Positions 38,425-50,353 of a DNA stretch of 64,000 nt are shown here, piece after piece (position 1 is the first letter of the stretch; every line of letters starts with the position of its first letter). The stretch covers positions 1 to 64,000 of the forward strand of contig JAGQRW010000004.1 in the NCBI GenBank assembly GCA_020425085.1, given 5' to 3'. The DNA is from Paracoccaceae bacterium (GTDB taxonomy: Bacteria; Pseudomonadota; Alphaproteobacteria; Rhodobacterales; Rhodobacteraceae). Under the pieces are notes generated by a model. It saw nothing but the letters and a program-made list of their open reading frames with translations. It made no database searches and was not told where the DNA came from. The translations under genes and the position numbers were made by a program.

Positions 38425-40094
38425 CAGCCACCGACCAGCCGGTTGATCATCACCCGGCATTCCGGTTTCTTGCCGATCACATCCTTTGAAATCTTGCGCA
38501 CCGCGCGCTGGATCAGTTCCTCCAGCGCATCATCCGACATGATAGTCTTGTCGCTGGCGCGGGACAGTTGGTATTCCACCGCTTCCTCGATCAGGTCGGC
38601 CAGCGAATGCTCGCCTTCGGGATCTGGCATGCCGTGGGTTTCCACCCAGGCACCGCCCAGCGGTTCATCGTCTTCGTCAATGATGATGCCGACCACCACA
38701 TGCCCGTTCAGCGCCATGCGGATACGGTCGCGCACCACCCCGTCCATTGCCCCGATCAGGACATTGCCATCAAGATAGATGCGCCCGCTTTCGATATATT
38801 CGACGATTTTCGGCCGCTTGCCGCTCAGATCAGCCATGGCACCGTTCGGCACCACCAACGAGGCGATGCCCTTGGCCTCGCCGATCATCGCATGTTGGCG
38901 CAGATGCCGATGTTCGCCGTGCATCGGGATCAGCATTTCAGGTTTCATCAGGTCGTGCAGCGCCTCAAGATCCGGGCGGTTGGCGTGGCCCGAAACGTGG
39001 TAATGCCCATTGCTGTCATCCACCACATCAACCCCCATTTCGCTGAAACGGTTCATGATGCGGCTGACGGGCAACTCGTTTCCGGGGATGGTCTTGGATG
39101 AAAACAGGAACAGATCGCCGATGCCAAGGGTGATGCCGTTATACTTGCCGTTCGCAAGCTGTGCCGATCCGGCCCGGCGTTCACCTTGGGATCCGGTAAC
39201 CAGCACCATCATGTCGTTGCGCGGGACTGTTCCCCAGTCTTCCTGCGGCACGATCGGCGGAAAGTTGGTCAGAACCCCGGCGGCCTGTGAAACCGAGATC
39301 ATGCGTATCATCGCCCGCCCCATCACCACCACCGAGCGTCCGGCATCCACCCCGGCCTGCGCCAGTGTCCTTAGCCGCGCCACGTTCGAGGCAAAGGTGG
39401 TGGCGACCACCATGCCCTGGCGGTCCCTGATCAGTTCGGTGATCGGGCCGATCAGGGTTGATTCCGAACGCCCCGGTGCCAACGAGAACACGTTGGTGCT
39501 GTCGCAGACCAGCGCCTTGACGCCCGGTTTTGCCACCTCTTTCCACAACAAGGGATCGAACGCCTCGCCGACCTGCGGTTTGCCGTCCAGCTTGAAATCG
39601 CCGGTATGCACGATCCGGCCCTCAGGCGTGTCGATCACCAGTCCGGCGCTTTCGGGAATGGAATGCGAGACCGGCAGGAACGAAACCCGGAACGGTCCCG
39701 CCTCGACGGTTTCAGGATAGGCGGCAACCTCGGTAATGACATTCGGATCCTGCCCCTTTTCCTCCAGCTTCAGCCGTCCGATGGCGGCGGTAAAGGCGCG
39801 GGCATGGACCGGTGCTGCCAGGCGGTCATGCATGAGGCCGAGGGCGCCGATATGATCCTCATGCGCGTGGGTGATGAAGATCGCCTCGATCCGGTCGCGC
39901 CGCTCCTCAAGCCAGGCGATGTCGGCCATGATCAGATCGACGCCGGGCGAACTGTCCATATCGGGAAAGGTCACGCCAAGATCGACCAGGATCAGCCGTT
40001 CCTTGCCTGCCGGGCCATAGCCGTAGACATAGGTGTTCATGCCTATCTCGCCGGCACCGCCAAGTGGCAGGTAGATCAGTCGGTTCTTTGCCAT
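38424..40094 (-). CDS. rnj: Ribonuclease J
   Basis: A 556-residue metallo-beta-lactamase/beta-CASP nuclease for rRNA maturation and mRNA turnover with 5'-3' exonuclease and endonuclease activity. The metal site HAHEDHIGA, VDLGVTFPD and the beta-CASP region with VTGSQGERR are visible, as is the C-terminal domain with VVGIIIDEDDEP. It is the last gene of the nuo unit and its ATG overlaps the coaX stop by 1 bp. Confidence 0.95.
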   Translation of the reverse strand: MAKNRLIYLPLGGAGEIGMNTYVYGYGPAGKERLILVDLGVTFPDMDSSPGVDLIMADIAWLEERRDRIEAIFITHAHEDHIGALGLMHDRLAAPVHARAFTAAIGRLKLEEKGQDPNVITEVAAYPETVEAGPFRVSFLPVSHSIPESAGLVIDTPEGRIVHTGDFKLDGKPQVGEAFDPLLWKEVAKPGVKALVCDSTNVFSLAPGRSESTLIGPITELIRDRQGMVVATTFASNVARLRTLAQAGVDAGRSVVVMGRAMIRMISVSQAAGVLTNFPPIVPQEDWGTVPRNDMMVLVTGSQGERRAGSAQLANGKYNGITLGIGDLFLFSSKTIPGNELPVSRIMNRFSEMGVDVVDDSNGHYHVSGHANRPDLEALHDLMKPEMLIPMHGEHRHLRQHAMIGEAKGIASLVVPNGAMADLSGKRPKIVEYIESGRIYLDGNVLIGAMDGVVRDRIRMALNGHVVVGIIIDEDDEPLGGAWVETHGMPDPEGEHSLADLIEEAVEYQLSRASDKTIMSDDALEELIQRAVRKISKDVIGKKPECRVMINRLVGG

Positions 40095-40867
40095 CAGCTG
40101 GCCTTTCGGTTGAATTGGTTGATTTGGACAAGGCCGGTCATGGTCAGTTCGGGAACAACACGATCAAACAACCCGTCCTCTTGTCCGAACAGGGTCGCAA
40201 GGCCGCCGGTGGCAATCACCTGCATCGACCGTTCACGCTCGGCCTTGATCTGCTGGCAGATGCCGCGAATAAGGCCGACATACCCCCAGTAAATGCCCGA
40301 CTGCATGCAGGCAACCGTGTTGGTGCCGATCACCATGGCAGGTTTGGTCGCATCCACATGCGGCAACGCTGCCGCCGCCTCGTGCAGCGCCTTGACCGAC
40401 AGGTTCACCCCCGGCGCAATGACTCCGCCGATATAGGCACCATCGGATGCCACCACATCAAAGGTAGTGGCGGTGCCGAAATCCACCACGATCAGATCGC
40501 CGCCGAACTGCCGGAACGCACCGACCGTGTTGACCAGACGGTCGGCCCCGACCTGGGTATCCGCATCAACCCGCACATCCACCGGCAACACGCATTCCGG
40601 CTTGCCGACCACCAGCGGGCGGCAGTCGAAATAACGATTGCACAGCAGGCGAAGGTTGAACACCACCTGCGGCACCACCGAAGAAACGATCACCTCATGC
40701 ACTGAAACCTCGATCCCCTTCAGCTTCATCAGGGTGTTCAGCCAGACCCAGTATTCATCGGCGGTTCGCTGGTGCTCGGTGGCACAGCGCCAGTCGGCGA
40801 TGAATTCCTTGCCGTCATGGATGGCGAAAACCGTATTGGTATTGCCAACATCTATGGCCAGCAGCAT
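40094..40867 (-). CDS. coaX: Type III pantothenate kinase
   Basis: A 257-residue kinase of the ASKHA fold that phosphorylates pantothenate, the first step of coenzyme A synthesis. Visible motifs are MLLAIDVGNTNTVFA, VGADRLVN, VVDFGTATTFDV with the catalytic Asp and GGVIAPG. The ATG at 40867 has GGAGC with GGAAAGGAG upstream; the frame further upstream is antisense-like. It is coupled to rnj (1 bp overlap) and lies 23 bp after birA. Confidence 0.95.
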   Translation of the reverse strand: MLLAIDVGNTNTVFAIHDGKEFIADWRCATEHQRTADEYWVWLNTLMKLKGIEVSVHEVIVSSVVPQVVFNLRLLCNRYFDCRPLVVGKPECVLPVDVRVDADTQVGADRLVNTVGAFRQFGGDLIVVDFGTATTFDVVASDGAYIGGVIAPGVNLSVKALHEAAAALPHVDATKPAMVIGTNTVACMQSGIYWGYVGLIRGICQQIKAERERSMQVIATGGLATLFGQEDGLFDRVVPELTMTGLVQINQFNRKAS

Positions 40868-40890
40868 GGTGTTGCTCCTTTCCGGAAGGT

Positions 40891-41628
40891 TCAGAAAAAT
40901 ACATCGGCGGCAGCGATCCGCAAACGTTCGATCGGGGTATTCAGAACCAGCATGCCATCCTTGTCCACCGTCTCGAAAATGCCGCTCATGGTTTTGTCGG
41001 CGTTGGTCCGGACTTTGATCTCCTGCCCCAGCCGCGCGGCATGGGCAAGCCAATCGTTCAGGATCGGTTGAAAACCATAGGTGGTGAACTCCGCCTCACG
41101 GGCGGCATAGGCCGGTGCGAGATGGTCCAGGAACTGTTCCGGGCTAAGGCGATACCCGGTTTTTTCGGCCAGACTTGCCGGCGGCACCGCGCCGGTTTCG
41201 ATCATGCCGGGGTCTGGGGCGGCCAGAAGGTTGACGCCAAAACCGATGGCCAGATGCGCATCGTTGCTTTCCAGCAGGATTCCTGCAACCTTGCCGCCAT
41301 TCAGCAACACGTCATTCGGCCATTTCAACTGAAACGTATCGGGCATGTCGGTGGCGGCGACGAAGGCATCCCGCAGCGCCAGCGCCGCCACAAAGGATCT
41401 GAGGGCGCGTTCGCTGACACTGGCGCTGGATGGCCAGATCAGCGTGGCGGCAAAATTGCCTTCGGGTTGCACCCATTGCCGCCCGCGCCGCCCCCTGGCA
41501 GCGGTTTGCCTGAGCGCCATGATCCAGGTCGGCCCGGCAACCCCCGAAGCTTGTCGGGCAGCCTCGGCCATGGTGCTGTCAAGCGTTGGGTAAACCCGGC
41601 ATTCAACCCCTGCTGGCCAGCCCGGCAT
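40891..41628 (-). CDS. birA: Biotin--[acetyl-CoA-carboxylase] ligase
   Basis: A 245-residue biotin protein ligase without the N-terminal DNA-binding domain of E. coli BirA, so it ligates only. Visible motifs are GRRGRQW (the GRGRxGR-type biotinyl-AMP loop), KWPNDVLLNGGKVAGILLES and IGFGVNL. It begins directly after the nuoN stop. A role in biotinylating acetyl-CoA carboxylase in the cytoplasm is expected. Confidence 0.94.
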   Translation of the reverse strand: MPGWPAGVECRVYPTLDSTMAEAARQASGVAGPTWIMALRQTAARGRRGRQWVQPEGNFAATLIWPSSASVSERALRSFVAALALRDAFVAATDMPDTFQLKWPNDVLLNGGKVAGILLESNDAHLAIGFGVNLLAAPDPGMIETGAVPPASLAEKTGYRLSPEQFLDHLAPAYAAREAEFTTYGFQPILNDWLAHAARLGQEIKVRTNADKTMSGIFETVDKDGMLVLNTPIERLRIAAADVFF

Positions 41629-43071
41629 CTATTTCAGCAAGGTCGCGGCAGCAGCACCGGCCAGGGTTTCAACGCCAAACAGGTTGATGATACCCGCCAC
41701 CATCAAGAAGGCCGTCGCCATCAACGCCGCCCAGTGAACCGTCGGCATGGTGCCATCCAGCGCCTCGCCGGTCTCGCCGAAATACATCAGATAGACGATC
41801 CTGAGATAATAGAACGCGCTGATCACCGAGGCGATGACCCCGGCCACCGCCAGCCAGACCAGCCCGGCATCGACTGCTGCCCGCAAGACGTAGAACTTGC
41901 CGAAAAAGCCCACCAATGGCGGCACCCCGGCCAATGAGAACAACAGCACCATCAGGGCCGCCGCACGCAAAGGCTCGGTCCGGCTGTACATGTTGAGGGA
42001 ATAGATATCGGTGACCGCCTGACCGTCACGTTCCATGTTCAGGATGAAGGTGAAAACGCCGATATTCATCGTCACATAGATCGCCATGTAGATCAGCATC
42101 GCCTGTACGCCCTGTTCGTTTCCTGCCGCCAGACCCATAAGGGCAAAGCCCATGTGGCTGATCGAGGAATAGGCCATCAGGCGTTTGAAATTCTTCTGAC
42201 CGATCCCGGCGACCGCGCCCAGGAACATCGACAGAAGCGACAGCAGCACCACGATTTGAGTCCAGTCGCCGGTGCTGTTGCCAAAGGCGTCAAACATGGT
42301 GCGCGCGAACAGCGCCATTGCCGCCACCTTGGGCGCGGTGGCGAAAAACGCTGTCACCGGGGTGGGCGAGCCTTCATAGACATCCGGGGTCCAGACGTGA
42401 AACGGTACGGCGGAAAACTTGAAGGCCAGCCCGGCCATAAGGAACACAAGACCGACAAGCAGGCCCAGCGACAGCCCCCCCTCATCCACCGCCGCGGTGA
42501 TGCCGTCAAAGCTGGTGGTGCCGGCATAGCCATAGATCAGCGACATGCCATATAGCAGGATACCCGAGGCAAGCGCGCCCAGAACGAAATATTTCAGCCC
42601 CGCCTCGGTCGATTTGATGCTGTCGCGGCGAAACGAGGCAATGACGTATAGCGACAGCGAATGCAGCTCCAACCCCATGTAAAGCGCCATCAGATCGCCC
42701 GCCGAAACCATCATCATCATGCCGACTGTCGCCAACGCGATCAGGATCGGAAATTCGAACTGCAACAGCTTGTTGCGCGTCAGATATTCCTGGCTGAGCA
42801 ACAGAACCACAGCCGCTGAAAACAGGATCATCACCTTGGAAAAGCGGGCAAACCCGTCATTTACAAAGGCACCGTCAAAGGCGGTGACGGTGCCTTCGGG
42901 CTCCAGCCCGATCCAGACGCCAAGGCCCGCCATCACCAGCGCCGTCAGCCAGATCAGCATCGGCGTTTCCGCGTCCTTGCCGCGATAAACTGCCCACATC
43001 AGCGCCACGATCGAATAAGCGACCAGTACCAGTTCGGGCAGAATTACGTTAAGATCAGTTCCAATCATCAT
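41629..43071 (-). CDS. nuoN: NADH-quinone oxidoreductase subunit N
   Basis: A 480-residue antiporter-like membrane subunit of complex I with about 14 membrane helices. The proton-channel Lys-bearing helices ([20 protein letters not shown] and [14 protein letters not shown]) are visible. The ATG at 43071 has GAGG 5 nt upstream; the longer frame overlaps nuoM. It is the last nuo gene and abuts birA. Confidence 0.97.
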   Translation of the reverse strand: MMIGTDLNVILPELVLVAYSIVALMWAVYRGKDAETPMLIWLTALVMAGLGVWIGLEPEGTVTAFDGAFVNDGFARFSKVMILFSAAVVLLLSQEYLTRNKLLQFEFPILIALATVGMMMMVSAGDLMALYMGLELHSLSLYVIASFRRDSIKSTEAGLKYFVLGALASGILLYGMSLIYGYAGTTSFDGITAAVDEGGLSLGLLVGLVFLMAGLAFKFSAVPFHVWTPDVYEGSPTPVTAFFATAPKVAAMALFARTMFDAFGNSTGDWTQIVVLLSLLSMFLGAVAGIGQKNFKRLMAYSSISHMGFALMGLAAGNEQGVQAMLIYMAIYVTMNIGVFTFILNMERDGQAVTDIYSLNMYSRTEPLRAAALMVLLFSLAGVPPLVGFFGKFYVLRAAVDAGLVWLAVAGVIASVISAFYYLRIVYLMYFGETGEALDGTMPTVHWAALMATAFLMVAGIINLFGVETLAGAAAATLLK

Positions 43072-43078
43072 TCCACCC

Positions 43079-44620
43079 TCAATGCGCGACCGTTGCCAGC
43101 GTACCGCGTGCGGCCGCCAGAACGGGTTCGATGTCATGCAGCAGTGCCGTTACCGACGGGCCGATCAGGTCAAGCACCAGCGCCGGATAGACCCCCAACA
43201 GCAGCGTCATCACCACCAGCGGCGCGAAAATCCATTTCTCGCGCGCCTCCATGTCCTTGATGGATTTCAGGCTTTCCTTGATCAGATCGCCGAACACAAT
43301 CCGCCGGTACAGCCACAGCGCGTAACTGGCCGACAGGATCACGCCCGTGGTGGCGAAGAATGCCACGGTGCTGTTGGTCTGGAAAATGCCGACCAGGGTC
43401 AGAAACTCACCGACAAAGCCCGAGGTGCCTGGCAGCCCGACATTGGCCATGGTGAACAGCATGAACACCAGCGCATAGGCCGGCATCCTGACCACAAGGC
43501 CGCCGTAGGCGTCGATCTCGCGGGTATGCATGCGATCATAGATCACCCCGACGATCAGAAACAAGGCACCCGAGATGAAACCGTGGCTGAGCATCTGAAA
43601 GATCGCGCCGTCAAGACCTTGCTGGTTGAAAGCGAAAATCCCCATGGTGACAAACCCCATATGCGCCACCGAGGAATAGGCGATCAGTTTTTTCATGTCG
43701 TCCTGCATCATCGCCACCAACGAGGTGTAGATGATGGCGATCACGCTCAGCCACAGCATGAAGCCGCTCAGAAGTTCCGAAGCGACGGGAAACATCGGCA
43801 GGCTGAAACGCAGGAAACCGTAACCGCCCATCTTCAACAGGATCGCCGCCAGCACCACCGAACCGGCGGTCGGTGCCTGAACGTGGGCATCCGGCAGCCA
43901 GGTATGCACCGGCCACATCGGCAGCTTGACGGCAAGGCTGGCAAAGAACGCCAGAAACATCAGCGTCTGCGCACCGCCGGCGATGGTGAACCCCAAAAGG
44001 CTGATCGGTGTGGACGAGAATTCATGGTGCAGCAGCGTCGGAATGTCGGTGGTGCCTGCATCCATATACATGAAGATCATGGCAACCAGCATCAGTACCG
44101 AGCCAAGGAAAGTATAAAGAAAGAACTTGAACGAGGCATAGATCCGGTCCTTGCCGCCCCAGATGCCGATGATCAGGAACATCGGGATCAGGCCGCCTTC
44201 GAACACCACGTAAAACAGGATCAGATCAAGCGCACAGAAAACCGCGATCATCAGGGTTTCCAGCACCAGAAAGGTGATCATGTATTCCTTGACGCGGCTT
44301 TCCACCTTCCAGCTTGCACCGATTACCAGCGGCATCAGGAAGGTGGTCAGCAGAACGAACAGCACCGATATGCCATCCACCCCCATCTTGTAGGTCAGAC
44401 CGCCGATCCAGGCGTATTCCTCGACCATCTGAAAGCCGGTATTGGCCGGGTCGAACTGCATGTAGACGGCCAGCGAGATCAGGAAGGTCGCGGTAGTGGC
44501 AAACAGCGCCAGCCATTTCGCAGCGCGCTGCGCGGCTGCATCCTCACCCCGAAGGAACAGCGCCAGGATAATGGCAGCGATCAGCGGCAGAAAGGTGACG
44601 ATCGAAAGCAGGTTTTCCAT
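43079..44620 (-). CDS. nuoM: NADH-quinone oxidoreductase subunit M
   Basis: A 513-residue antiporter-like subunit of the membrane arm, with about 14 membrane helices and the conserved [20 protein letters not shown] and [14 protein letters not shown] segments that carry channel lysines. It starts at the last base of nuoL (1 bp overlap), so translation is coupled. Length is typical. Confidence 0.97.
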   Translation of the reverse strand: MENLLSIVTFLPLIAAIILALFLRGEDAAAQRAAKWLALFATTATFLISLAVYMQFDPANTGFQMVEEYAWIGGLTYKMGVDGISVLFVLLTTFLMPLVIGASWKVESRVKEYMITFLVLETLMIAVFCALDLILFYVVFEGGLIPMFLIIGIWGGKDRIYASFKFFLYTFLGSVLMLVAMIFMYMDAGTTDIPTLLHHEFSSTPISLLGFTIAGGAQTLMFLAFFASLAVKLPMWPVHTWLPDAHVQAPTAGSVVLAAILLKMGGYGFLRFSLPMFPVASELLSGFMLWLSVIAIIYTSLVAMMQDDMKKLIAYSSVAHMGFVTMGIFAFNQQGLDGAIFQMLSHGFISGALFLIVGVIYDRMHTREIDAYGGLVVRMPAYALVFMLFTMANVGLPGTSGFVGEFLTLVGIFQTNSTVAFFATTGVILSASYALWLYRRIVFGDLIKESLKSIKDMEAREKWIFAPLVVMTLLLGVYPALVLDLIGPSVTALLHDIEPVLAAARGTLATVAH

Positions 44621-46611
44621 CAGTGGCCCCCTCCGCTGATAGACATCCAGGTGACAAGGCCGACAACCCCCAGCACCATTATCAGCGCATAATGATAAAG
44701 GTAGCCGGACTGCATCCGCGCCGACAGGCGGGTGAAATAGGGCACGATGCCCATGGCGACACCGTTGATGGTGCCGTCAATCACTGCACCATCGCCTTTC
44801 TTCCACAAGAACCGCCCAAGCCATTTGGCGAAACCCACAAAGATCACGTCGTAAACCTCGTCGAAATACCATTTGTTCAACAGGAACTGATAGGCGGGCT
44901 GGAACATCTCGGCCAGGGCCGGCGCAATACCGGGGCGGCGGATGTAAAACAGCCAGGCCAGAAACAGCCCGATTAGCATGGCGATGAACGGCGACCAGCC
45001 AACCCAGACCGGCACCGAATGCGCATCGTGCAGCACATGGTTGGTCTCGTGATTGGTGTAGATGGCGGCACCAAAGAACTCGGTCACGTTGTGACCAAAG
45101 AAATCGCCGTACCAGATCATCCCGGCCAGGGTCGAACCAACCGCCAGCACGATCAGCGGCACCGTCATGGTCCAGGGGCTTTCATGGGCGTGCTGATGCG
45201 CGTGCTTGTCGCCCTTTTCTTCGCCATAAAAGGTCATGAAGATCAGCCGCCAGCTATAGAACGCGGTCATGGCGGCGGCCAGCACCAGCAAAATGAAGGC
45301 AAACTGCCCGACGCCGGAACCGGCGGCAAAGGTGCTTTCGATGATCGCATCCTTGGACAGGAACCCGGCAAAGCCGATCGGAGTGTCGCCAAGCTTCATC
45401 AGCGAGGCCGGAATGCCGACGCCGGTGATGGCCAGTGTGCCGATCATCATCGCCCAGAAGGTGATGGGGATTTTCTTTCGCAAATTGCCATAACTGCGCA
45501 TGTCCTGTTCATGGTGCATGGCGTTGATCACCGAACCCGCACCCAAGAACAGCATCGCCTTGAAAAAGGCATGGGTGAACAGATGGAACATTGCCACCTG
45601 GTAAACCCCGACACCGGCAGCGGCGAACATATAGCCAAGCTGGCTCATGGTGGAATAGGCGATCACCCGCTTGATGTCGTTCTGAACCAGGCCGATAGTG
45701 GCGGCGACAAAGGCGGTGGTGGCGCCGATGACGGTGACAAAGGCCAGTGTACCGGGCGCATATTCAAACAGCGGCGACATGCGGCAGACCAGAAACACGC
45801 CCGCCGTAACCATGGTGGCGGCATGGATCAGGGCTGAAACCGGTGTCGGGCCTTCCATCGCGTCGGGCAGCCAGGTGTGCAGGAACAGTTGCGCCGATTT
45901 GCCCATGGCTCCCACGAACAGCAGGAAGGCCAGCAATTCCGCCGCGGTGATCTCCATATAAAGGAACGACATTTTTACATCAGCCAGATGATGCCCGGCG
46001 GCGAAAATATCCGTCAGGTTGATGCTGTCCACCATGAAGAACAGCCCGAAAATCCCCAGCCCAAAGCCGAAATCGCCCACCCGGTTGACGATGAACGCCT
46101 TGATGGCGGCCGCATTGGCGCTTGGCTTGCGATAGTAAAACCCGATCAGAAGATACGAGGCCAGACCGACCCCCTCCCAGCCAAAGAACATCTGCAACAG
46201 ATTGTCGGCGGTTACCAGCATCAGCATGGCAAAGGTAAAAAGCGACAGATAGGCAAAAAAGCGCGGCTTGTAACTTTCACCCTCTTTCCACTGGGGATCC
46301 TTGTCCATGTAGCCGAATGAATAAAGGTGAACCAGGCTGGAAACCGTTGTCACCACGATCAGCATGACGGTGGTCAGCCGGTCCAGCCGGATGGCCCAGT
46401 CGGTCGAAAGGCTGCCGCTTTCCACCCAACGCATGATCGGGATCTGCTTCATCTCGCCATCAAAGCCAAGAAACACGATCCAGCTCAGAAGGGCCGACAG
46501 GAACAACAGCGCCGTCGCGGTGGTAATGGCGGCCTTTTCACCGATGATCTTGTGAGCAAAGCCCGAGATCAGCGCGCCGACCAGCGGGGCAAACAGGATG
46601 ACGGTTTCCAT
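44620..46611 (-). CDS. nuoL: NADH-quinone oxidoreductase subunit L
   Basis: A 663-residue distal antiporter-like subunit with about 16 membrane helices and the long lateral helix at its C-terminus. [20 protein letters not shown] and [14 protein letters not shown] are visible, as is a His-rich loop ([10 protein letters not shown]) near residue 475. It is somewhat longer than the E. coli subunit. It lies 5 bp after nuoK. Confidence 0.97.
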   Translation of the reverse strand: METVILFAPLVGALISGFAHKIIGEKAAITTATALLFLSALLSWIVFLGFDGEMKQIPIMRWVESGSLSTDWAIRLDRLTTVMLIVVTTVSSLVHLYSFGYMDKDPQWKEGESYKPRFFAYLSLFTFAMLMLVTADNLLQMFFGWEGVGLASYLLIGFYYRKPSANAAAIKAFIVNRVGDFGFGLGIFGLFFMVDSINLTDIFAAGHHLADVKMSFLYMEITAAELLAFLLFVGAMGKSAQLFLHTWLPDAMEGPTPVSALIHAATMVTAGVFLVCRMSPLFEYAPGTLAFVTVIGATTAFVAATIGLVQNDIKRVIAYSTMSQLGYMFAAAGVGVYQVAMFHLFTHAFFKAMLFLGAGSVINAMHHEQDMRSYGNLRKKIPITFWAMMIGTLAITGVGIPASLMKLGDTPIGFAGFLSKDAIIESTFAAGSGVGQFAFILLVLAAAMTAFYSWRLIFMTFYGEEKGDKHAHQHAHESPWTMTVPLIVLAVGSTLAGMIWYGDFFGHNVTEFFGAAIYTNHETNHVLHDAHSVPVWVGWSPFIAMLIGLFLAWLFYIRRPGIAPALAEMFQPAYQFLLNKWYFDEVYDVIFVGFAKWLGRFLWKKGDGAVIDGTINGVAMGIVPYFTRLSARMQSGYLYHYALIMVLGVVGLVTWMSISGGGH

Positions 46612-46616
46612 GAATT

Positions 46617-47538
<922 letters not shown>

Positions 47539-47539
<1 letters not shown>

Positions 47540-47946
47540 CAGTCTTTCCCGTTCTCTTCTGCGTTGAAAACCTCAAGCGCGGCCTGAAGCGCCTGCGTGG
47601 TAGACGGCATACCGCCGAACATCGACATCTGCATGATCACCTCGGTGATTTCCTGCTTTTTGGCACCGGCCACCCGCGCGCTTTCAATCGCCAGTTTCAG
47701 TTGTGGCACCTGCAACACCATTTGCGCGGAAAGCCCGGCAATGGTCACCAGGAACCGCGTCTTGGCATCCAGCCCGTTCTTGTTGATGGTATTGCCAAAC
47801 GCCATTTCCAGAAATGATGCACCAACGCCCGGCATCATCGCCTCGAACGCCTTGGGCGAGAACGCGTTTGGGTCAGGGGCGAACTTTTTGCCCATTTCGG
47901 CCATTTGTTCCATCATTTCCTGAAACATTTTTGCAAAATCGCTCAT
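47539..47946 (-). CDS. Carboxymuconolactone decarboxylase-like (AhpD-fold) protein in the nuo operon
   Basis: A 135-residue all-helical protein. Residues about 60-130 match the CMD fold ([32 protein letters not shown], then [19 protein letters not shown]). The CxxC and His of AhpD-type peroxidases are absent, so a peroxidase role is unlikely. The first 45 residues are Met/Glu-rich and probably helical. It is coupled on both sides, by ATGA with nuoI and by 1 bp with nuoJ, so it is made with complex I. Its role is unknown; an assembly or regulatory function is possible. Confidence 0.82.
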
Positions 47947-48437
47947 CGGTAGGGTGCGTCCAGTTCCAGGTTGCGGGCGATCTCCGCCTCCCAGCGGTCG
48001 CCGTTTTCCAGCAGTTTCGCCTTGTCGTAAAACAGTTCCTCGCGGGTTTCGGTGGCGAACTCGAAATTCGGGCCTTCGACGATGGCATCGACCGGGCATG
48101 CCTCCTGGCAGAAACCGCAATAGATGCATTTGGTCATGTCGATGTCATAACGGGTGGTGCGGCGTGAGCCATCCTCGCGCGGTTCGGCGTCGATGGTGAT
48201 CGCCTGCGCCGGGCAGACTGCCTCGCACAATTTGCAGGCGATGCAGCGTTCCTCGCCGTTGGGATAGCGCCTGAGGGCGTGTTCGCCGCGGAATCGCGGG
48301 CTGAGCGGGCCCTTTTCATGCGGATAGTTGATCGTCGCCTTGGGGGCAAAGAAATATTTCAGGCCGACCTTGAATCCAAGAACAAAGTCCCCCAGCAGAA
48401 AATACCAGCCCGCGCGTTTATAGTCGATCTGTGTCAA
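47943..48437 (-). CDS. nuoI: NADH-quinone oxidoreductase subunit I
   Basis: A 164-residue ferredoxin-like subunit carrying clusters N6a and N6b. The two CxxCxxCxxxCP motifs, [12 protein letters not shown] and [12 protein letters not shown], are intact. The start codon is TTG 48437, read from family alignment (TQIDYKRA); AGGGGA is about 8 nt upstream. It overlaps the CMD-like gene by 4 bp. Confidence 0.96.
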   Translation of the reverse strand: MTQIDYKRAGWYFLLGDFVLGFKVGLKYFFAPKATINYPHEKGPLSPRFRGEHALRRYPNGEERCIACKLCEAVCPAQAITIDAEPREDGSRRTTRYDIDMTKCIYCGFCQEACPVDAIVEGPNFEFATETREELFYDKAKLLENGDRWEAEIARNLELDAPYR

Positions 48438-48449
48438 CGTCTTGTTCCC

Positions 48450-48872
48450 CTATTCGCTTGGCCGGAAGCGGGCGACAAGTTCCGCCCGCTCGTCCGGCTT
48501 CATCGCAGTTTCGAACGCCGTTACAAACGAGGCTGATGTCGCATCAAATGCCTGTGCCGGTTCGACATAACAGGAAAGCAACCTGTCACTAAAGTAGAGG
48601 CGCACGGAAACCTCCATCAGCTTGCCTTTGCCACCAGCGGCAATGACCTGATCCGGGGTCTGGTCTGCAACAGCCTGATGTGTCTTTTCAAACAGTGCGG
48701 CACCTGCCTGATAGCGGTAAACCGCATCCGGGATGCCATCCTTGCGTTCGGGCGCCTCAGGGGCGCCGATGGACTGATAGGCGGTCCAGATCTGATCGCA
48801 GATGCCAGCCTGGGCGGACATGGCCATCGGGAACAGGATCAGGGTTGCGGCGATCACATGTTTCACAATCAT
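48450..48872 (-). CDS. Predicted periplasmic protein between nuoH and nuoI
   Basis: A 140-residue protein of no family known to me. Residues 1-22 form a clear signal peptide (MIVKHVIAATLILFPMAMSA then QAG). The mature part is mostly helical, with two cysteines (GICDQIW and LLSCYVE) that may form a disulfide. It lies 4 bp after the nuoH stop and 12 bp before nuoI, so it is expressed with complex I. Confidence 0.8.
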   Translation of the reverse strand: MIVKHVIAATLILFPMAMSAQAGICDQIWTAYQSIGAPEAPERKDGIPDAVYRYQAGAALFEKTHQAVADQTPDQVIAAGGKGKLMEVSVRLYFSDRLLSCYVEPAQAFDATSASFVTAFETAMKPDERAELVARFRPSE

Positions 48873-48876
48873 CGGC

Positions 48877-49917
48877 TCACCCCCCCACAACCCAGCGGGC
48901 ATAGGCACCGCCGAACCATCCAAATTGCGCCGCAAACGATACCAGCACCACCCAGCCGATCGACATCGGCAGGAACACTTTCCAGCCGATCCGCATCAAC
49001 TGGTCATAGCGGTAGCGCGGCGTGATCGCCTTGACCATCGAGAAGATGAAAAAGAAGAACATCATCTTGCCGATCATCCACAAGGCGCCGTCCGGCAGGC
49101 CAGGAATGGGCGACAGCCAGCCACCGAAAAACAGGATGGTGATCAGGGCGCACATCAGGACCACCGCCATCAGTTCGCCGATCATGTACAATAGGAACGG
49201 GGTTGATGAATATTCCACCTGATACCCCGCCACCAGTTCGCTTTCCGCTTCGGGCAGATCGAATGGCGGGCGGTTGGTTTCCGCCAGCGCCGAAATCAGG
49301 AACAGGAACACCATCGGGAAATGCGGCAGCCAGTACCATGAAAAGAAGCCGTAACGGCCATCCTGCGCCAGCACGATATCGCTGAGGTTCAGCGATCCGG
49401 TCGAAATCAGCACACCAACGATGATGAAACCGATGGAAACCTCATAGGAAATCATCTGTGCCGCCGAACGCAGACTGCCCAGGAACGGGTATTTGGAGTT
49501 CGAGGCCCAGCCCCCCATGATGACGCCGTAAACCTCAAGCGAGGAGATGGCAAAAATGTAAAGAATGCCGATATTGAGGTTGGAAATCACCCAGCCATCG
49601 GCCCAGGGGATCACCGCCCAGGCGATCACCGCCAGCACGAATGAAATCATCGGCGCCAGAAAATAGACGCCCTTGTCGGCGCCGGCCGGTACCACCACTT
49701 CTTTCACGATATATTTGATGAAATCGGCAAAACTCTGCAACAGGCCAAAGACGCCGACCACGTTGGGGCCTTTGCGCATCTGTGTTGCCGCCCAGATCTT
49801 GCGGTCGGCATACATCAGAAACGCCAGCGCCACCAGGATCAGCACCGTCACCAGAAGGCATTGCCCGAGGATATAAAGGAAAATCCCGAAATTGGTTTCA
49901 AAGAAAAACTCTGCCAT
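48877..49917 (-). CDS. nuoH: NADH-quinone oxidoreductase subunit H
   Basis: A 346-residue membrane subunit forming the quinone chamber with NuoB and Nuo[40 protein letters not shown] and the quinone-site stretch [20 protein letters not shown] are visible. The ATG at 49917 agrees with the family N-terminus ([11 protein letters not shown]); the longer frame overlaps the lipoprotein gene. Confidence 0.97.
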   Translation of the reverse strand: MAEFFFETNFGIFLYILGQCLLVTVLILVALAFLMYADRKIWAATQMRKGPNVVGVFGLLQSFADFIKYIVKEVVVPAGADKGVYFLAPMISFVLAVIAWAVIPWADGWVISNLNIGILYIFAISSLEVYGVIMGGWASNSKYPFLGSLRSAAQMISYEVSIGFIIVGVLISTGSLNLSDIVLAQDGRYGFFSWYWLPHFPMVFLFLISALAETNRPPFDLPEAESELVAGYQVEYSSTPFLLYMIGELMAVVLMCALITILFFGGWLSPIPGLPDGALWMIGKMMFFFFIFSMVKAITPRYRYDQLMRIGWKVFLPMSIGWVVLVSFAAQFGWFGGAYARWVVGG

Positions 49918-49930
49918 CTCTATTCCATCC

Positions 49931-50347
49931 TCAGACCGTCGGGATCCCGTGATCGCGGCAATTTTCCCGGACCACTTCAGCGTCAAGCGTGCGCTTGCCT
50001 TCGGGCAGTGACGCCGAGACGGTATAAACCGCATCTGCGCGCCAAATGCCACCTTCTTCTTTTACATTTGTGCGCACATGCCGCGCAAAACCGTAGCCAC
50101 GGATCAGGGTATATTCGGCCGCCGCGCATTCGGCGTAATCGGCGACATCGGCCTTGGTGCGGGCACCTTTCATCAGCACATGGAAATTCACCAGATCATC
50201 ATCCAATAGCTGGGTATCGACAGCCAGATATTCCGGCTGAAAATCACCCGGCTGTGCTGATTGCCGGCCCATCGCGGATTCACAGGCCGACAACCCGCTC
50301 AGAAGCGTCAGGTTGATGGCCAGAGTCACAAGAAGGGTCCGGTTCAT
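49931..50347 (-). CDS. Predicted lipoprotein between nuoG and nuoH
   Basis: A 138-residue protein with signal peptide and lipobox LSAC (Cys22). The mature part contains three more cysteines (two in the [16 protein letters not shown] stretch and the final NCRDHG) and a beta-rich half. I recognise no family. It lies 6 bp after nuoG and 13 bp before nuoH, so it is co-expressed with complex I. Confidence 0.8.
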   Translation of the reverse strand: MNRTLLVTLAINLTLLSGLSACESAMGRQSAQPGDFQPEYLAVDTQLLDDDLVNFHVLMKGARTKADVADYAECAAAEYTLIRGYGFARHVRTNVKEEGGIWRADAVYTVSASLPEGKRTLDAEVVRENCRDHGIPTV

Positions 50348-50353
50348 CGCGCC

